The notes below the pieces were generated by a model, which did no database searches, was not told where the DNA came from, and saw only the letters and a program-made list of their open reading frames with translations. This document shows positions 1 to 6,962 of a stretch of DNA of 6,962 nt, piece by piece; the first letter of the stretch is position 1, and each line of letters opens with the position of its first letter. Both the position numbers and the translations under genes were made by a program. Source of the DNA: Accumulibacter sp. (GTDB taxonomy: Bacteria; Pseudomonadota; Gammaproteobacteria; Burkholderiales; Rhodocyclaceae); NCBI GenBank assembly GCA_031267455.1, contig JAIRZC010000048.1:1-6962 (forward strand), read 5' to 3'.

Positions 1-2626
1 CAACTTCGTTGAATTCATCGAAATGCCGAAGCGAAACGCCGCGCCGTGTCTGTTCTTCATAAAGAAACGCTTCGATCAGGAGCGAGGCCGCGAGAACCTT
101 GTTGCGCGGCGAGTAGAGCAGGTTGGCGCGCGGGACGTGCGTCGAGCAGACGGGCTTGCATTTTCCGCAGCGCAGGCAATCCTTGATCATCGCCGAAATT
201 TTTCCGATCTCGGACTGCTCCATGATCAGCGACTCGGTCCCGAGCAACGAGAAGGACGGCGTATAAGCCTTCGAAAGATTAGCCCCCGGCAGAAGCTTGC
301 CCTTGTTGAAATGCCCATCGGGGTCGATTCGGGCCTTGTATTCGGCGAAGGGGACAAGCTCGTCATCGGTCAGAAAATCGAGCTTGGTGATTCCGATGCC
401 GTGTTCCCCCGAAATCACGCCGCCCAGCGAGCGCGCAAGCTCCATGATGCGCGCGACGGTCGCGTAAGCCGTCTGCAACATCGGGTAATTGTCGGAATTG
501 ACCGGGATGTTGGTGTGCACGTTACCATCGCCGGCGTGCATGTGGAGCGCGATGAAAATGCGCCCACGCAGGTTTTCTTTCTGGATCGCCCGGATACCCT
601 CGAGGACGGGCCGGAACATCGCTCCGCGAAAAATTGCCTCGAGCGGACGCATGAGATCGCCCTTCCACGAAACGCGTACCGAACGATCCTGCAGGCGATG
701 AAAGAGCGTCGGCGCCTCCGCCGAGTTCGTCAATTCCCCCGCGAAAACGCCATATTCCTCGAAAAAAGCTTTTGCCCCCTGGAGCGGCATGTCGAGTTCA
801 TCGAGAATCCACTGCCAGCGCCGGCGGATGTTGGCAACTACTTCCCTTGCATCGGAACGAGCGTCTCCGATCAGGATTTCCGGATCAAGATCGGCGTCAC
901 CGCTATCGATCGGCAACGCTCCTGAAAAAAAGGCATCGAGCCGCTCGCAGAGTTCGAGTTTGTTGCGGATCGACAATTCGATGTTGATCCGATCGATCCC
1001 GTCGCAGTATTCGCCCATCCGTGGCAAGGGAATTACGACATCCTCGTTGAGCTTGAACGCGTTCGTGTGGCGCGAAATCGCCGCGGTCCGTGAGCGCTCC
1101 AGCCAGAATTTCTTCCGCGTGTCGGTGTCTGCGGCAATGAAGCCTTCCGCGCCGCGCGAAGCGCACAGGCGAACGATTTCCAAGGCCGATTCCGCCACCG
1201 CTTTTTCGTCATCGCCCGCAATATCGCCGATCAGCACCATCTTCGGACGTTCGCGGCGCTTGGCCTTTGTCGCATAGCCGACCGCTTTCACGTAGCGCTC
1301 GTCGAGATGCTCGAGCCCGACGAGCGAAACGCCGGCATCGTAGCCCGCGCCGCCGGATTTGAAATAATCGGTGATTTCGACGATCGCCGGGACGGCTTCG
1401 CGCGCCTGGCCGAAAAACTCCATACAGACCGTCCGCGTATGCAGCGGCATCGTGTGCAGCAGCCAGCGCGCGGCGACGATCAATCCATCCGTTCCTTCTT
1501 TCTGAACCCCCGGAAGGCCCGAGAGAAATTTGTCCGTCACGTCCTTCCCGAGTCCCGGTTTTCGGAAGCTCCTCCCCGGAATGCCGAGCATTTCGATTGG
1601 GCCGTCAAGGGTCTTCCCATCCGCCTTGAAGCGTCTGATTTCAAATTGCGCAACGGCTTCATCGTGGATTTTTCCGAGCGCGTGGCGCAATCGGGTAATT
1701 TCGACAAGTCGCCCATCGGGATCGACCATCTTCCACCAGACGAGGTTGTCAAGCGCCGTTCCCCACAGGACGGCTTTTTTTCCGCCGGCGTTCATCGCGA
1801 TGTTGCCGCCGACGCAGGACGCGCTCGCGGAGGTCGGGTCGACGGCGAAAACATAGCCCGCGGCCTCGGCGAGATCGGCAATGCGATCGGTGACAACGCC
1901 GGCGCTCGTGCGTATCGTCGCGTGCGTCCGGTCGCTCCCCGGCAGTGCAATCTCCTCCACCGGCCCCATGTCGATCAGTTTTTCCGTATTGATGACCGCC
2001 GAAAACGGCGACAAGGGGACAGCCCCTCCCGTGTAGCCCGTTCCGCCGCCGCGCGGGATGATCGTCAGTCCCAGTTCGATGCACGCGCGAACGAGACCGG
2101 CGACTTCTTCTTCCGTATCCGGAAAAAGAACGACGAAAGGATATTCGATCCGCCAGTCCGATGCGTCGGTAACGTGCGAGACGCGAGAAAGGCCGTCGAA
2201 GGCGATGTTGTCGCGGCGCGTACGGCGCGAGAGGGTCTTCAGCACGCGAGCGCGCAGCGAACGCGTCCGGTCGAAGTGCTGATCAAAGGTATCGACGGCT
2301 TTTTGCGCGGCGCTGCAGAGCTGGAAAACCTGCGCGTTCCCCTGACGGCGTTTGTCGATCTCGCGGAGACGGTGACGAAGCGCGCCGATCAGAGCTTCGC
2401 GGCGATGGCGATTGGTCAAAAGGTCGTCTTCGAGATAGGGATTGCGCCGGATCACCCAAATGTCGCCGAGGACTTCGAAAAGCATTCGCGCGGAAAGGCC
2501 TGTGACGCGCTGGTCCCGAAGTTCGTTGAGGATGGCCCAATTCTCCTCACCGAGCAGACGGACGACGATCTCGCCGTCCGAAAAAGACGTGTAGTTGTAG
2601 GGTATCTCGCGCAGACGGGAAGTCAT
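1..2626 (-). CDS. DUF3683 / FAD-linked oxidase / 4Fe-4S fusion oxidoreductase (C-terminus beyond window)
   Basis: This is probably a flavin- and iron-sulfur-dependent oxidoreductase of the D-lactate/glycolate dehydrogenase (GlcD/Dld) superfamily; its substrate is unknown. The frame reads 875 codons without a stop from the ATG at 2626 to the window edge. The N-terminus has the DUF3683 signature ([13 protein letters not shown] at residues 5-17, then [20 protein letters not shown]). An FAD-binding type 4 domain follows, with [11 protein letters not shown] at 191-201, [13 protein letters not shown] at 263-275 and EGTDG at 377-381. The FAD-oxidase C-terminal domain has [10 protein letters not shown] at 695-704 and GEHGIG at 740-745. 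A ferredoxin-like cluster begins at C817, C820, C823 and C827. From memory, full-length homologues are about 1,300 residues, so roughly a third is missing here; a cysteine-rich (CCG) C-terminal domain is expected but not seen. No Shine-Dalgarno sequence precedes the ATG; an in-frame TTG lies 9 bp upstream. I chose the ATG because it puts the family motif at the usual distance. The gene is divergent from ilvA. Confidence 0.9.
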   Translation of the reverse strand, partial: MTSRLREIPYNYTSFSDGEIVVRLLGEENWAILNELRDQRVTGLSARMLFEVLGDIWVIRRNPYLEDDLLTNRHRREALIGALRHRLREIDKRRQGNAQVFQLCSAAQKAVDTFDQHFDRTRSLRARVLKTLSRRTRRDNIAFDGLSRVSHVTDASDWRIEYPFVVLFPDTEEEVAGLVRACIELGLTIIPRGGGTGYTGGAVPLSPFSAVINTEKLIDMGPVEEIALPGSDRTHATIRTSAGVVTDRIADLAEAAGYVFAVDPTSASASCVGGNIAMNAGGKKAVLWGTALDNLVWWKMVDPDGRLVEITRLRHALGKIHDEAVAQFEIRRFKADGKTLDGPIEMLGIPGRSFRKPGLGKDVTDKFLSGLPGVQKEGTDGLIVAARWLLHTMPLHTRTVCMEFFGQAREAVPAIVEITDYFKSGGAGYDAGVSLVGLEHLDERYVKAVGYATKAKRRERPKMVLIGDIAGDDEKAVAESALEIVRLCASRGAEGFIAADTDTRKKFWLERSRTAAISRHTNAFKLNEDVVIPLPRMGEYCDGIDRINIELSIRNKLELCERLDAFFSGALPIDSGDADLDPEILIGDARSDAREVVANIRRRWQWILDELDMPLQGAKAFFEEYGVFAGELTNSAEAPTLFHRLQDRSVRVSWKGDLMRPLEAIFRGAMFRPVLEGIRAIQKENLRGRIFIALHMHAGDGNVHTNIPVNSDNYPMLQTAYATVARIMELARSLGGVISGEHGIGITKLDFLTDDELVPFAEYKARIDPDGHFNKGKLLPGANLSKAYTPSFSLLGTESLIMEQSEIGKISAMIKDCLRCGKCKPVCSTHVPRANLLYSPRNKVLAASLLIEAFLYEEQTRRGVSLRHFDEFNEV

Positions 2627-2661
2627 TTTATACAAAAAGCGTAAAGAGGACGATTCGTCGG

Positions 2662-2667
2662 ATTCTA
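2662..2667 (-). promoter_or_regulatory. possible -10 element for the FAD oxidoreductase gene
   Basis: Read on the minus strand this is TAGAAT, five of six matches to TATAAT, about 36 bp before the ATG at 2626. A T-rich stretch (complement of 2685-2690) lies 17 bp further upstream but is a poor -35 match. This is the best candidate in the 2627-2783 divergent region, but the evidence is weak. Confidence 0.25.
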
Positions 2668-2744
2668 TCGTATCGACGGCGCGGAAAAAAGCGTGTCGAC
2701 GAAAGCCAGACGCATCCGGCTCATGCCGCTTTCGCCGCCCGGAG

Positions 2745-2750
2745 TACAAT
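2745..2750 (+). promoter_or_regulatory. possible -10 element for ilvA
   Basis: TACAAT matches the sigma70 -10 consensus at five of six positions. No recognisable -35 hexamer lies 16-18 bp upstream. If used, transcription would start near 2757. That leaves almost no leader before the TTG codon at 2760 but about 27 nt before the GTG at 2784, which favours the GTG as the start. Confidence 0.3.
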
Positions 2751-2775
2751 TCTTCTTTTTTGCATCCAACAGAAC

Positions 2776-2778
2776 AGG
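2776..2778 (+). promoter_or_regulatory. ribosome binding site deciding the ilvA GTG start
   Basis: AGG, within CAGG, lies 5 nt before GTG 2784. It is a short Shine-Dalgarno match, but its spacing is better than that of GGAG 2741-2744 to the alternative TTG at 2760. Confidence 0.4.
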
Positions 2779-2783
2779 TCCCC

Positions 2784-4298
2784 GTGTATCCCGACTATCT
2801 CGAAAAGGTGCTCAACGCCCAGGTTTACGATGTCGCCGTCGAAACGCCGCTCGACCTTGCCGCCAACCTCTCGGCGCGAATCGACAATCCGATCTTTTTC
2901 AAGCGCGAGGACATGCAGCCTGTTTTTTCCTTCAAACTGCGCGGCGCGTACAACAAGATATCCGGGCTTTCGGCAGACCGCCTGAAGAGCGGCGTAATCT
3001 GCGCGTCCGCGGGTAATCACGCGCAGGGTGTCGCGCTCTCCGCTTCGAAAATCGGCTGCCGCGCGGTCATCGTAATGCCTGAAACGACGCCCGCGATCAA
3101 AATCGAAGCGGTGCGCGACCGCGGCGGCGAGGTCGTCCTCGCCGGAGAATCCTTCGACGACGCGTATATCCACGCGCAGCAGCTCGAAAAATCCGAAAAA
3201 CTGACCTTCGTCCACCCCTTCGACGACCCGGAAATCATCGCCGGCCAAGGGACGATAGGCATGGAGATCCTGCGCCAGCACACAAAGCCGATCCACGCGA
3301 TCTTCTGCGCGATCGGCGGGGGCGGTCTGATTTCGGGCATCGCCGCCTATATCAAGCGCTTGCGTCCCGAAACCCGCATCGTCGGCGTCGAGACCTTTGA
3401 CGCCGACGCAATGGCGCAATCACTCGAGGCAGGCAAACGCATCCGCCTGAAACAGGTCGGCCTCTTCTCCGATGGAACGGCCGTCAAATACGTCGGCGAA
3501 GAAACCTTTCGTCTTTGCCGGCAATACGTCGACGAAATCGTCCGCGTCGACACCGACGCGATCTGCGCGGCGATCAAGGACGTTTTCGAGGATACGCGCG
3601 CTATCCTCGAACCCGCGGGCGCGCTCGCGATCTCCGGCGCGAAGATGTACGCGAAAACCCACAAGCTGAAGGCGAAGACGCTCATCGCCGTCGCCTCTGG
3701 AGCGAACATGAATTTCGACCGTCTGCGCTTCGTCACCGAACGCGCCGAGATCGGAGAGCAGCGCGAAGCGGTTTTCGCCGTCACGCTACCCGAACGTCCC
3801 GGCGCCTACCGCGAATTCATTTCACTGATCGGCTCGCGCAACATCACCGAATTCAATTATCGCTACAACGATCCGAAAGAGGCGCACATCTTCGTCGGCA
3901 TCCAGACTTCCTCCCGCGACGAGTCGCGCAAGCTCGCCACACAGCTCGATAAACGCGGTTATTCGACGCTCGACCTGACTGACGACGAAATGGCGAAAGC
4001 GCATATCCGCCATCTCGTCGGCGGCCCCGCGCCGGAGATACAGCACGAGCACATCTACCGTTTCGAATTCCCGGAACGTCCGGGCGCACTGATGAATTTC
4101 CTCAACAAAATGAGTTCGGGATGGAACATCAGCCTCTTCCACTACCGCAACCACGGCGCCGATACAGGTCGCGTCCTCGCCGGAATCCAGGTCCCGCCGG
4201 GCGAGATGCGTCAATTCCGGGAATTTCTGAAAACACTGGGCTACGCGCACTGGAACGAAACCGACAGCCCCGCGTACAAGCTTTTTCTCGCACCATGA
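2784..4298 (+). CDS. ilvA: threonine dehydratase, biosynthetic (IlvA, two ACT-like domains)
   Basis: IlvA deaminates L-threonine to 2-oxobutyrate and ammonia with PLP, the committed step of isoleucine synthesis in the cytoplasm. From the GTG start it is 504 residues, close to E. coli IlvA (514). The catalytic domain has the PLP lysine in SFKLRGAY (K51), SAGNHAQG at 75-82 and the phosphate-binding glycine loop GGGGL at 178-182. Two C-terminal ACT-like regulatory domains follow, each with a PERPGA motif, starting near residues 328 and 423. This is the architecture of the isoleucine-inhibited anabolic enzyme, not of the short catabolic TdcB. GTG 2784 is preferred because AGG at 2776-2778 sits 5 nt upstream of it; the longer frame from TTG 2760 would add eight residues but has GGAG 15 nt away. 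It is divergent from the oxidoreductase and 84 bp upstream of the patB-like gene. Confidence 0.95.
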   Translation: MYPDYLEKVLNAQVYDVAVETPLDLAANLSARIDNPIFFKREDMQPVFSFKLRGAYNKISGLSADRLKSGVICASAGNHAQGVALSASKIGCRAVIVMPETTPAIKIEAVRDRGGEVVLAGESFDDAYIHAQQLEKSEKLTFVHPFDDPEIIAGQGTIGMEILRQHTKPIHAIFCAIGGGGLISGIAAYIKRLRPETRIVGVETFDADAMAQSLEAGKRIRLKQVGLFSDGTAVKYVGEETFRLCRQYVDEIVRVDTDAICAAIKDVFEDTRAILEPAGALAISGAKMYAKTHKLKAKTLIAVASGANMNFDRLRFVTERAEIGEQREAVFAVTLPERPGAYREFISLIGSRNITEFNYRYNDPKEAHIFVGIQTSSRDESRKLATQLDKRGYSTLDLTDDEMAKAHIRHLVGGPAPEIQHEHIYRFEFPERPGALMNFLNKMSSGWNISLFHYRNHGADTGRVLAGIQVPPGEMRQFREFLKTLGYAHWNETDSPAYKLFLAP

Positions 4299-4382
4299 TT
4301 CGCCCCCTTTACCAATCGCCGGTGCCCCCGTCCGCGCTTCATTTTTGCGCCGCCGGAAGTTCATAGATCCAACGCAAAGCGC

Positions 4383-5525
4383 ATGGCCGCGCCCTACGAC
4401 TTCGAAAGCCTCACTGATCGCTCGGGCGGCGACTCGATGAAATGGAACAAATACGCGGGGCGCGACATTTTACCGATGTGGGTCGCCGACATGGATTTTC
4501 CGGCAGCGCCCGAAATCCTCACTCAAGTCGCGCGCCGCCTCGCGCGGGGCGACTTGGGTTACGCAGACCCATCGGTGTCGCTTGCCGGAGCTGTTTGCGC
4601 CCACCTCGACCGCGAATACGGCTGGTCGATCGAACCCACACAGATCGTCTGGCTCCCCGGACTTGTAACCGGAATCAATGTCGCTTGCCGCGCTGCCGGC
4701 GGCGGCGTTTTCTCGGCGACACCGGTCTATCCGCCTTTCTTGACCGCGCCGGGTTTTTCCGGGCTTCCGCTCGCAAGCGCGCCGCTACGTCTGTCGAAAA
4801 ATCGCTGGACCTGGAATATCGGCGCGGTCGATGCCGCGCTCACGCCCGAAACCCGGCTCTTCCTGCTCTGCCATCCCCACAACCCCGTCGGTCGTCTCTG
4901 GGACGCCGACGAACTCATCGAAATCGCCGCGCTTTGCATGCGACGGAATCTCTTCATCTGCTCGGACGAAATCCACTGCGGCCTCGTGCTCGACGCCGAC
5001 AAGCGCCACCAGCCCTTCGCGACGATCGCCCCACATGCTTCCGCTCGCTGCATCACACTGATGGCGCCATCGAAAACCTGGAATATTCCAGGGATGGCGT
5101 GCGCTTTCGCCGTGATTCCGGACACTTTGTTGCGACGACGCTTCCTTCGTGCGATGCGGGGCATCGTTCCGCACGTCAACGCGCTCGGTTTGGTCGCGGT
5201 CGAGGCCGCCTACCGCGAAGGCGGCGCGTGGCGCGCGGCCTTGCTCGAGGTCTTGCGCGCAAACCGCGACTATGTCGAGGAGACCGTCGAAACGATCGAC
5301 GGCCTTGCGATGGCGCATGTCGAAGCAGGTTTTCTCGCATGGATCGACGCGCGCGGTCTTTCCGTCGATGATCCAGCGATCTTTTTCGAATCGCGCGGTG
5401 TCGGGCTCTCGTGCGGGCGGGCTTTCGGCGCGCCAGGCTGGGTGCGGCTCAATTTCGGATGCCCGATGCAAACGCTCGAAACGGCGCTGTCGCGAATGCG
5501 CCGCGCCGTCGAATCGCTGCCGTGA
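4383..5525 (+). CDS. patB: PatB/MalY-type PLP-dependent C-S lyase (putative cystathionine beta-lyase / aminotransferase)
   Basis: This is a fold-type I PLP enzyme of the MalY/PatB branch of class I/II aminotransferases. Such enzymes typically cleave the C-S bond of cystathionine or cysteine to pyruvate, ammonia and a thiol; some act as aminotransferases. At 380 residues it is slightly short of the usual 385-400. Visible motifs in order are SMKWNKY and MWVADMDF near 18-39, Y60 in LGYADP (equivalent to the MalY Tyr that contacts PLP from the other subunit), TPVYPPF with Y116, N167 in HNPVG, D195 and H198 in SDEIHCG, the PLP lysine K231 in SKTWNIPG, and R355 in RLNFGCP, which binds the substrate carboxylate. 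All catalytic positions are present. The loop before TPVYPPF looks shortened. The ATG has no good Shine-Dalgarno sequence (GGAAG is about 24 nt away), but the N-terminus fits the family. It may be co-transcribed with ilvA. The exact substrate is not determined. Confidence 0.88.
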   Translation: MAAPYDFESLTDRSGGDSMKWNKYAGRDILPMWVADMDFPAAPEILTQVARRLARGDLGYADPSVSLAGAVCAHLDREYGWSIEPTQIVWLPGLVTGINVACRAAGGGVFSATPVYPPFLTAPGFSGLPLASAPLRLSKNRWTWNIGAVDAALTPETRLFLLCHPHNPVGRLWDADELIEIAALCMRRNLFICSDEIHCGLVLDADKRHQPFATIAPHASARCITLMAPSKTWNIPGMACAFAVIPDTLLRRRFLRAMRGIVPHVNALGLVAVEAAYREGGAWRAALLEVLRANRDYVEETVETIDGLAMAHVEAGFLAWIDARGLSVDDPAIFFESRGVGLSCGRAFGAPGWVRLNFGCPMQTLETALSRMRRAVESLP

Positions 5526-5548
5526 AAATCCACCGGCGCGGCAAGGCG

Positions 5549-5589
5549 ATTCCGGCCAGGTCGAGTCCGACAAGCCCCTATACCGGAAT
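5549..5589. repeat. imperfectly placed inverted repeat at the convergent patB/lrp junction
   Basis: The arms ATTCCGG (5549-5555) and CCGGAAT (5583-5589) are exact reverse complements separated by 27 nt, with a small GTCG/CGAC hairpin inside. There is no T-tract and the right arm lies within the last codons of the lrp-family gene. It is the only structure seen between the two convergent genes and is a weak candidate for a shared transcription end. Confidence 0.25.
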
Positions 5590-6048
5590 ATCCGCCCGGT
5601 CGACCACTTTCCTGAGAACAAAGCTCGAATGTACGCCGGTCACGCCCGGTATCCGGTTGATCCGATTCAGCAACAATTCCTGATAGCTTTCCATATCCTG
5701 AGCAAGTACCTTGACCTGATAATCCGCCGCTTGCCCGGTAATCAGCAGGCATTCAAGCACTTCGGGAATTTTTCGGATCGCGTCGTCGAAATTTTCGAAA
5801 CGCTCGGGCGTATGTTTGTCCATCGCGACATGCACCAGCGCCACCAGGGAATACCCTAGTTTTTGCGCATCGAGCGACGCGTGGTAGCCCATGATGACCC
5901 CCGATTCTTCCAACGCGCGAACGCGACGCAGGCAGGGCGACGGCGACAGGCCGATACGATCTGCGAGGTCCTGGTTGCTGATCCGACCGTCGCGCTGGAG
6001 TTGCTTGAGGATATTCCGGTCGTAGCCGTCGATCGCGTTTTTTTCCAT
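5578..6048 (-). CDS. Lrp/AsnC-family transcriptional regulator
   Basis: This is a 156-residue DNA-binding regulator of the feast/famine family, which senses amino acids and acts as a dimer or higher oligomer. Residues about 9-60 form the AsnC-type winged helix-turn-helix (DRNILKQLQRDGRISNQDLA, then SPSPCLRRVRALEESGVI as the recognition region). Residues about 67-145 form the RAM/ACT-like ligand-binding domain, with ITGQAADYQVKV at 103-114 at the usual effector-site loop. Length is typical. The ATG is supported by AAGG about 6 nt upstream (complement of 6055-6058). It is divergent from leuA and convergent with the patB-like gene. Autoregulation and control of leuA are inferred from the Lrp-like palindrome upstream. 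Whether it is global Lrp, a branched-chain-amino-acid regulator or a cysteine-responsive DecR-like paralogue cannot be decided, so no symbol is given. Confidence 0.93.
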   Translation of the reverse strand: MEKNAIDGYDRNILKQLQRDGRISNQDLADRIGLSPSPCLRRVRALEESGVIMGYHASLDAQKLGYSLVALVHVAMDKHTPERFENFDDAIRKIPEVLECLLITGQAADYQVKVLAQDMESYQELLLNRINRIPGVTGVHSSFVLRKVVDRADIPV

Positions 6049-6075
6049 AAATTGCCTTTAACTTGTTTTCATACG

Positions 6076-6087
6076 CAGAATATTCTG
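6076..6087. promoter_or_regulatory. Lrp-like operator palindrome
   Basis: CAGAATATTCTG is a perfect 12-bp palindrome, 28 bp upstream of the lrp-family start codon. Aligned to the E. coli Lrp consensus YAGHAWATTWTDCTR, the 15 bases from 6076 match at 12 positions. A further AGAAT half-site at 6096-6100 pairs with ATTCT at 6082-6086 as a second inverted repeat, so the region may hold tandem sites. Autoregulation by the adjacent regulator is the simplest reading; this is inferred. Confidence 0.5.
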
Positions 6088-6115
6088 TTTTTTATAGAAT
6101 TTTAGCAATTAAATT

Positions 6116-6143
6116 TTGAAAAACACCTGGATCGGGTTATAAA
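6116..6143 (+). promoter_or_regulatory. sigma70-type promoter for leuA
   Basis: TTGAAA (6116-6121) and TATAAA (6138-6143) each match the -35 and -10 consensus at five of six positions, with a 16-bp spacer. The predicted transcription start near 6150 gives a leader of about 80 nt before leuA. It lies about 30 bp from the Lrp-like palindrome, close enough for regulation. Confidence 0.55.
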
Positions 6144-6155
6144 AAGCAAGCAAAT

Positions 6156-6176
6156 ATGGCGCGATACGAGTTATGA
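6156..6176 (+). other. six-codon leader ORF upstream of leuA
   Basis: ATG to TGA encodes MARYEL. It starts about 6 nt after the predicted leuA transcription start, with no clear Shine-Dalgarno sequence. Its stop overlaps the next tiny ORF by ATGA at 6173-6176. Translation is not shown and it may be chance. Confidence 0.2.
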
Positions 6177-6211
6177 TCCTCAGCATCTTAGCCCCATCCA
6201 CTTTTTCATAA
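6173..6211 (+). other. twelve-codon Ile/Leu-containing leader ORF upstream of leuA
   Basis: ATG to TAA encodes [12 protein letters not shown], with two Ile and two Leu codons (ATC, CTC, ATC, TTA) in the first six positions. It ends 20 nt before the leuA start and overlaps the preceding six-codon ORF by ATGA. Classical leu and ilv operons carry leader peptides rich in the regulating amino acids. Here no terminator or antiterminator hairpin fits in the 20 nt that remain, so attenuation of the classical type is not supported. A role in translational coupling is possible. Confidence 0.25.
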
Positions 6212-6220
6212 AACTTAGCC

Positions 6221-6224
6221 AGGA
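6221..6224 (+). promoter_or_regulatory. leuA ribosome binding site
   Basis: AGGA lies 7 nt before the ATG at 6232. This supports that start over the in-frame ATG at residue 17. Confidence 0.6.
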
Positions 6225-6231
6225 ACTTTTC

Positions 6232-6962
6232 ATGTTGAAAAATCCCGCCACAAAATATACATCCTTTCCGCCGATCCCAATGTCTGGAAGGCAGTGGCCG
6301 AATCAAGTCATCCGGCAGGCGCCGATCTGGATGAGTACCGATCTGCGCGACGGAAATCAGGCGCTTTTCGAGCCGATGAGTATCGAACGCAAGATGCGCC
6401 TGTTCTCCAGGCTCGTCAAAACCGGTTTCAAGGAAATCGAAGTCGCCTTCCCTTCCGCTTCGCAAACTGATTTCGACTTCGTCCGGACTCTGATCGAAGA
6501 CGGACACATCCCGGACGATGTCAGCATCGAAGTTCTCGCGCCCGCCCGCGAAGCGCTCATTCGCCGGACCTTCGAGGCGCTCAAGGGCGCGCGCAACGCC
6601 ATCGTGCACATCTACAGCGCGACATCGCCGACATTCCGGGAAATGGTTTTCTCGATGAGCAAGCAGGAACTTCTTCGGATGGTCGTTTCGGCCATCCGAC
6701 TCGTTCGCGATTTGAGCCGCGAAAACCCCGAGACCCATTGGACACTCGAATACAGCCCCGAAAATTTTACGGCGACCGAGCTGGATTTCGCTCTGGAAGT
6801 CTGCGACGCCGTAACCGAAACCTGGGGAGCCACGCCCAATGACAAAATCATCCTCAACCTGCCGATGACCGTCGAGATGGCGACGCCAAACGTCTACGCC
6901 GATCAGATCGAGTGGATGCACCGCCACCTCGATCATCGTAATAGCGTCTTGATCAGCCTGCA
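6232..6962 (+). CDS. leuA: 2-isopropylmalate synthase, N-terminal part (LeuA, TIGR00970-type; C-terminus beyond window)
   Basis: LeuA condenses acetyl-CoA with 2-oxoisovalerate to 2-isopropylmalate, the first committed step of leucine synthesis. The 243 complete codons visible belong to the DRE-TIM metallolyase TIM barrel. The N-terminus has the pattern of the longer yeast/actinobacterial/proteobacterial type ([18 protein letters not shown]). The catalytic Arg and metal-binding Asp are R39 and D40 in [25 protein letters not shown] (68-85) and the acidic EYSPENF (from E173) are also present. The window ends just where the second metal-binding motif (HxHN type) should begin; full-length proteins are about 550-570 residues with a C-terminal leucine-binding regulatory domain, not seen here. 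The start is supported by AGGA 7 nt upstream. It is transcribed divergently from the Lrp-family gene. Confidence 0.95.
   Translation, partial: MLKNPATKYTSFPPIPMSGRQWPNQVIRQAPIWMSTDLRDGNQALFEPMSIERKMRLFSRLVKTGFKEIEVAFPSASQTDFDFVRTLIEDGHIPDDVSIEVLAPAREALIRRTFEALKGARNAIVHIYSATSPTFREMVFSMSKQELLRMVVSAIRLVRDLSRENPETHWTLEYSPENFTATELDFALEVCDAVTETWGATPNDKIILNLPMTVEMATPNVYADQIEWMHRHLDHRNSVLISL

Noticed and set aside
23..925. 300-codon open frame on the plus strand
   Set aside because: It lies antisense to the [16 protein letters not shown] and cysteine-cluster coding part of the oxidoreductase and has no motif of its own.
1307..2644. 445-codon open frame on the plus strand
   Set aside because: It is antisense to the FAD oxidoreductase, whose minus-strand frame contains clear family motifs throughout. 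Long antisense frames are common in GC-rich DNA, and this translation shows no recognisable domain.
2721..3419. 232-codon minus-strand frame across the start of ilvA
   Set aside because: It is antisense to the PLP-binding domain of IlvA and has no motif of its own.
5526..5577. Intrinsic terminator between the convergent patB-like and lrp-family genes
   Set aside because: No GC-rich hairpin followed by a T-tract is present on either strand; the inverted repeat found has a 27-nt loop and runs into the lrp-family coding region.
4785..5621. 278-codon open frame on the minus strand across patB
   Set aside because: It is antisense to the PatB-like gene, which carries all catalytic residues, and also overlaps the end of the lrp-family gene.
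6187..6221. Direct repeat CTTAGCC (6187-6193 and 6215-6221) in the leuA leader
   Set aside because: Seven bases repeated once in a short region can easily be chance, and it does not form a hairpin.
6109..6936. 275-codon open frame on the minus strand across leuA
   Set aside because: The plus strand encodes a textbook LeuA N-terminus with a ribosome binding site; the antisense translation shows no recognisable domain.
1..6962. Mobile element, CRISPR array, tRNA or defence system
   Set aside because: No transposase or integrase motif, no regularly spaced repeats and no tRNA-like segment were seen, and the genes are core metabolism with uniform base composition.

Overview
The window carries five protein-coding genes of a GC-rich bacterium, arranged as two divergent pairs plus one convergent junction. 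The gene families (a DUF3683/FAD-linked oxidase/4Fe-4S fusion, a two-ACT biosynthetic IlvA, an Lrp/AsnC regulator and a TIGR00970-type LeuA) together point to a betaproteobacterium, probably Burkholderiales. That assignment is inferred from remembered family features, not from a database search. Coding regions are GC-rich; the only clearly AT-rich stretch is the 6049-6231 intergenic region.

Layout. (1) 1-2626, minus strand: the first 875 residues of a large FAD-dependent oxidoreductase whose C-terminal part lies beyond the left edge. (2) 2627-2783: divergent promoter region. (3) 2784-4298, plus: ilvA, biosynthetic threonine dehydratase. (4) 4383-5525, plus: PatB/MalY-type PLP C-S lyase, 84 bp downstream of ilvA and possibly co-transcribed. 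(5) 5526-5577: short convergent gap without a convincing terminator. (6) 5578-6048, minus: Lrp/AsnC-family regulator. (7) 6049-6231: AT-rich divergent control region with an Lrp-like palindrome, a good sigma70-type promoter facing leuA and two tiny overlapping leader ORFs. (8) 6232-6962, plus: the first 243 residues of 2-isopropylmalate synthase, cut by the right edge.

How the genes fit together. IlvA makes 2-oxobutyrate from threonine for isoleucine synthesis, and LeuA commits 2-oxoisovalerate to leucine synthesis. The Lrp-family protein between them is a natural amino-acid sensor for leuA, for itself and perhaps for patB. PatB/MalY and IlvA both use PLP to eliminate from amino acids and release ammonia plus a 2-oxo acid. 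The oxidase belongs to the D-2-hydroxyacid (lactate/glycolate) dehydrogenase superfamily; its substrate cannot be read from the sequence.

I found no mobile element, CRISPR array, RNA gene or defence system. The window is mostly ordinary amino-acid metabolism. Its most interesting parts are the control region between lrp and leuA and the multidomain oxidase.
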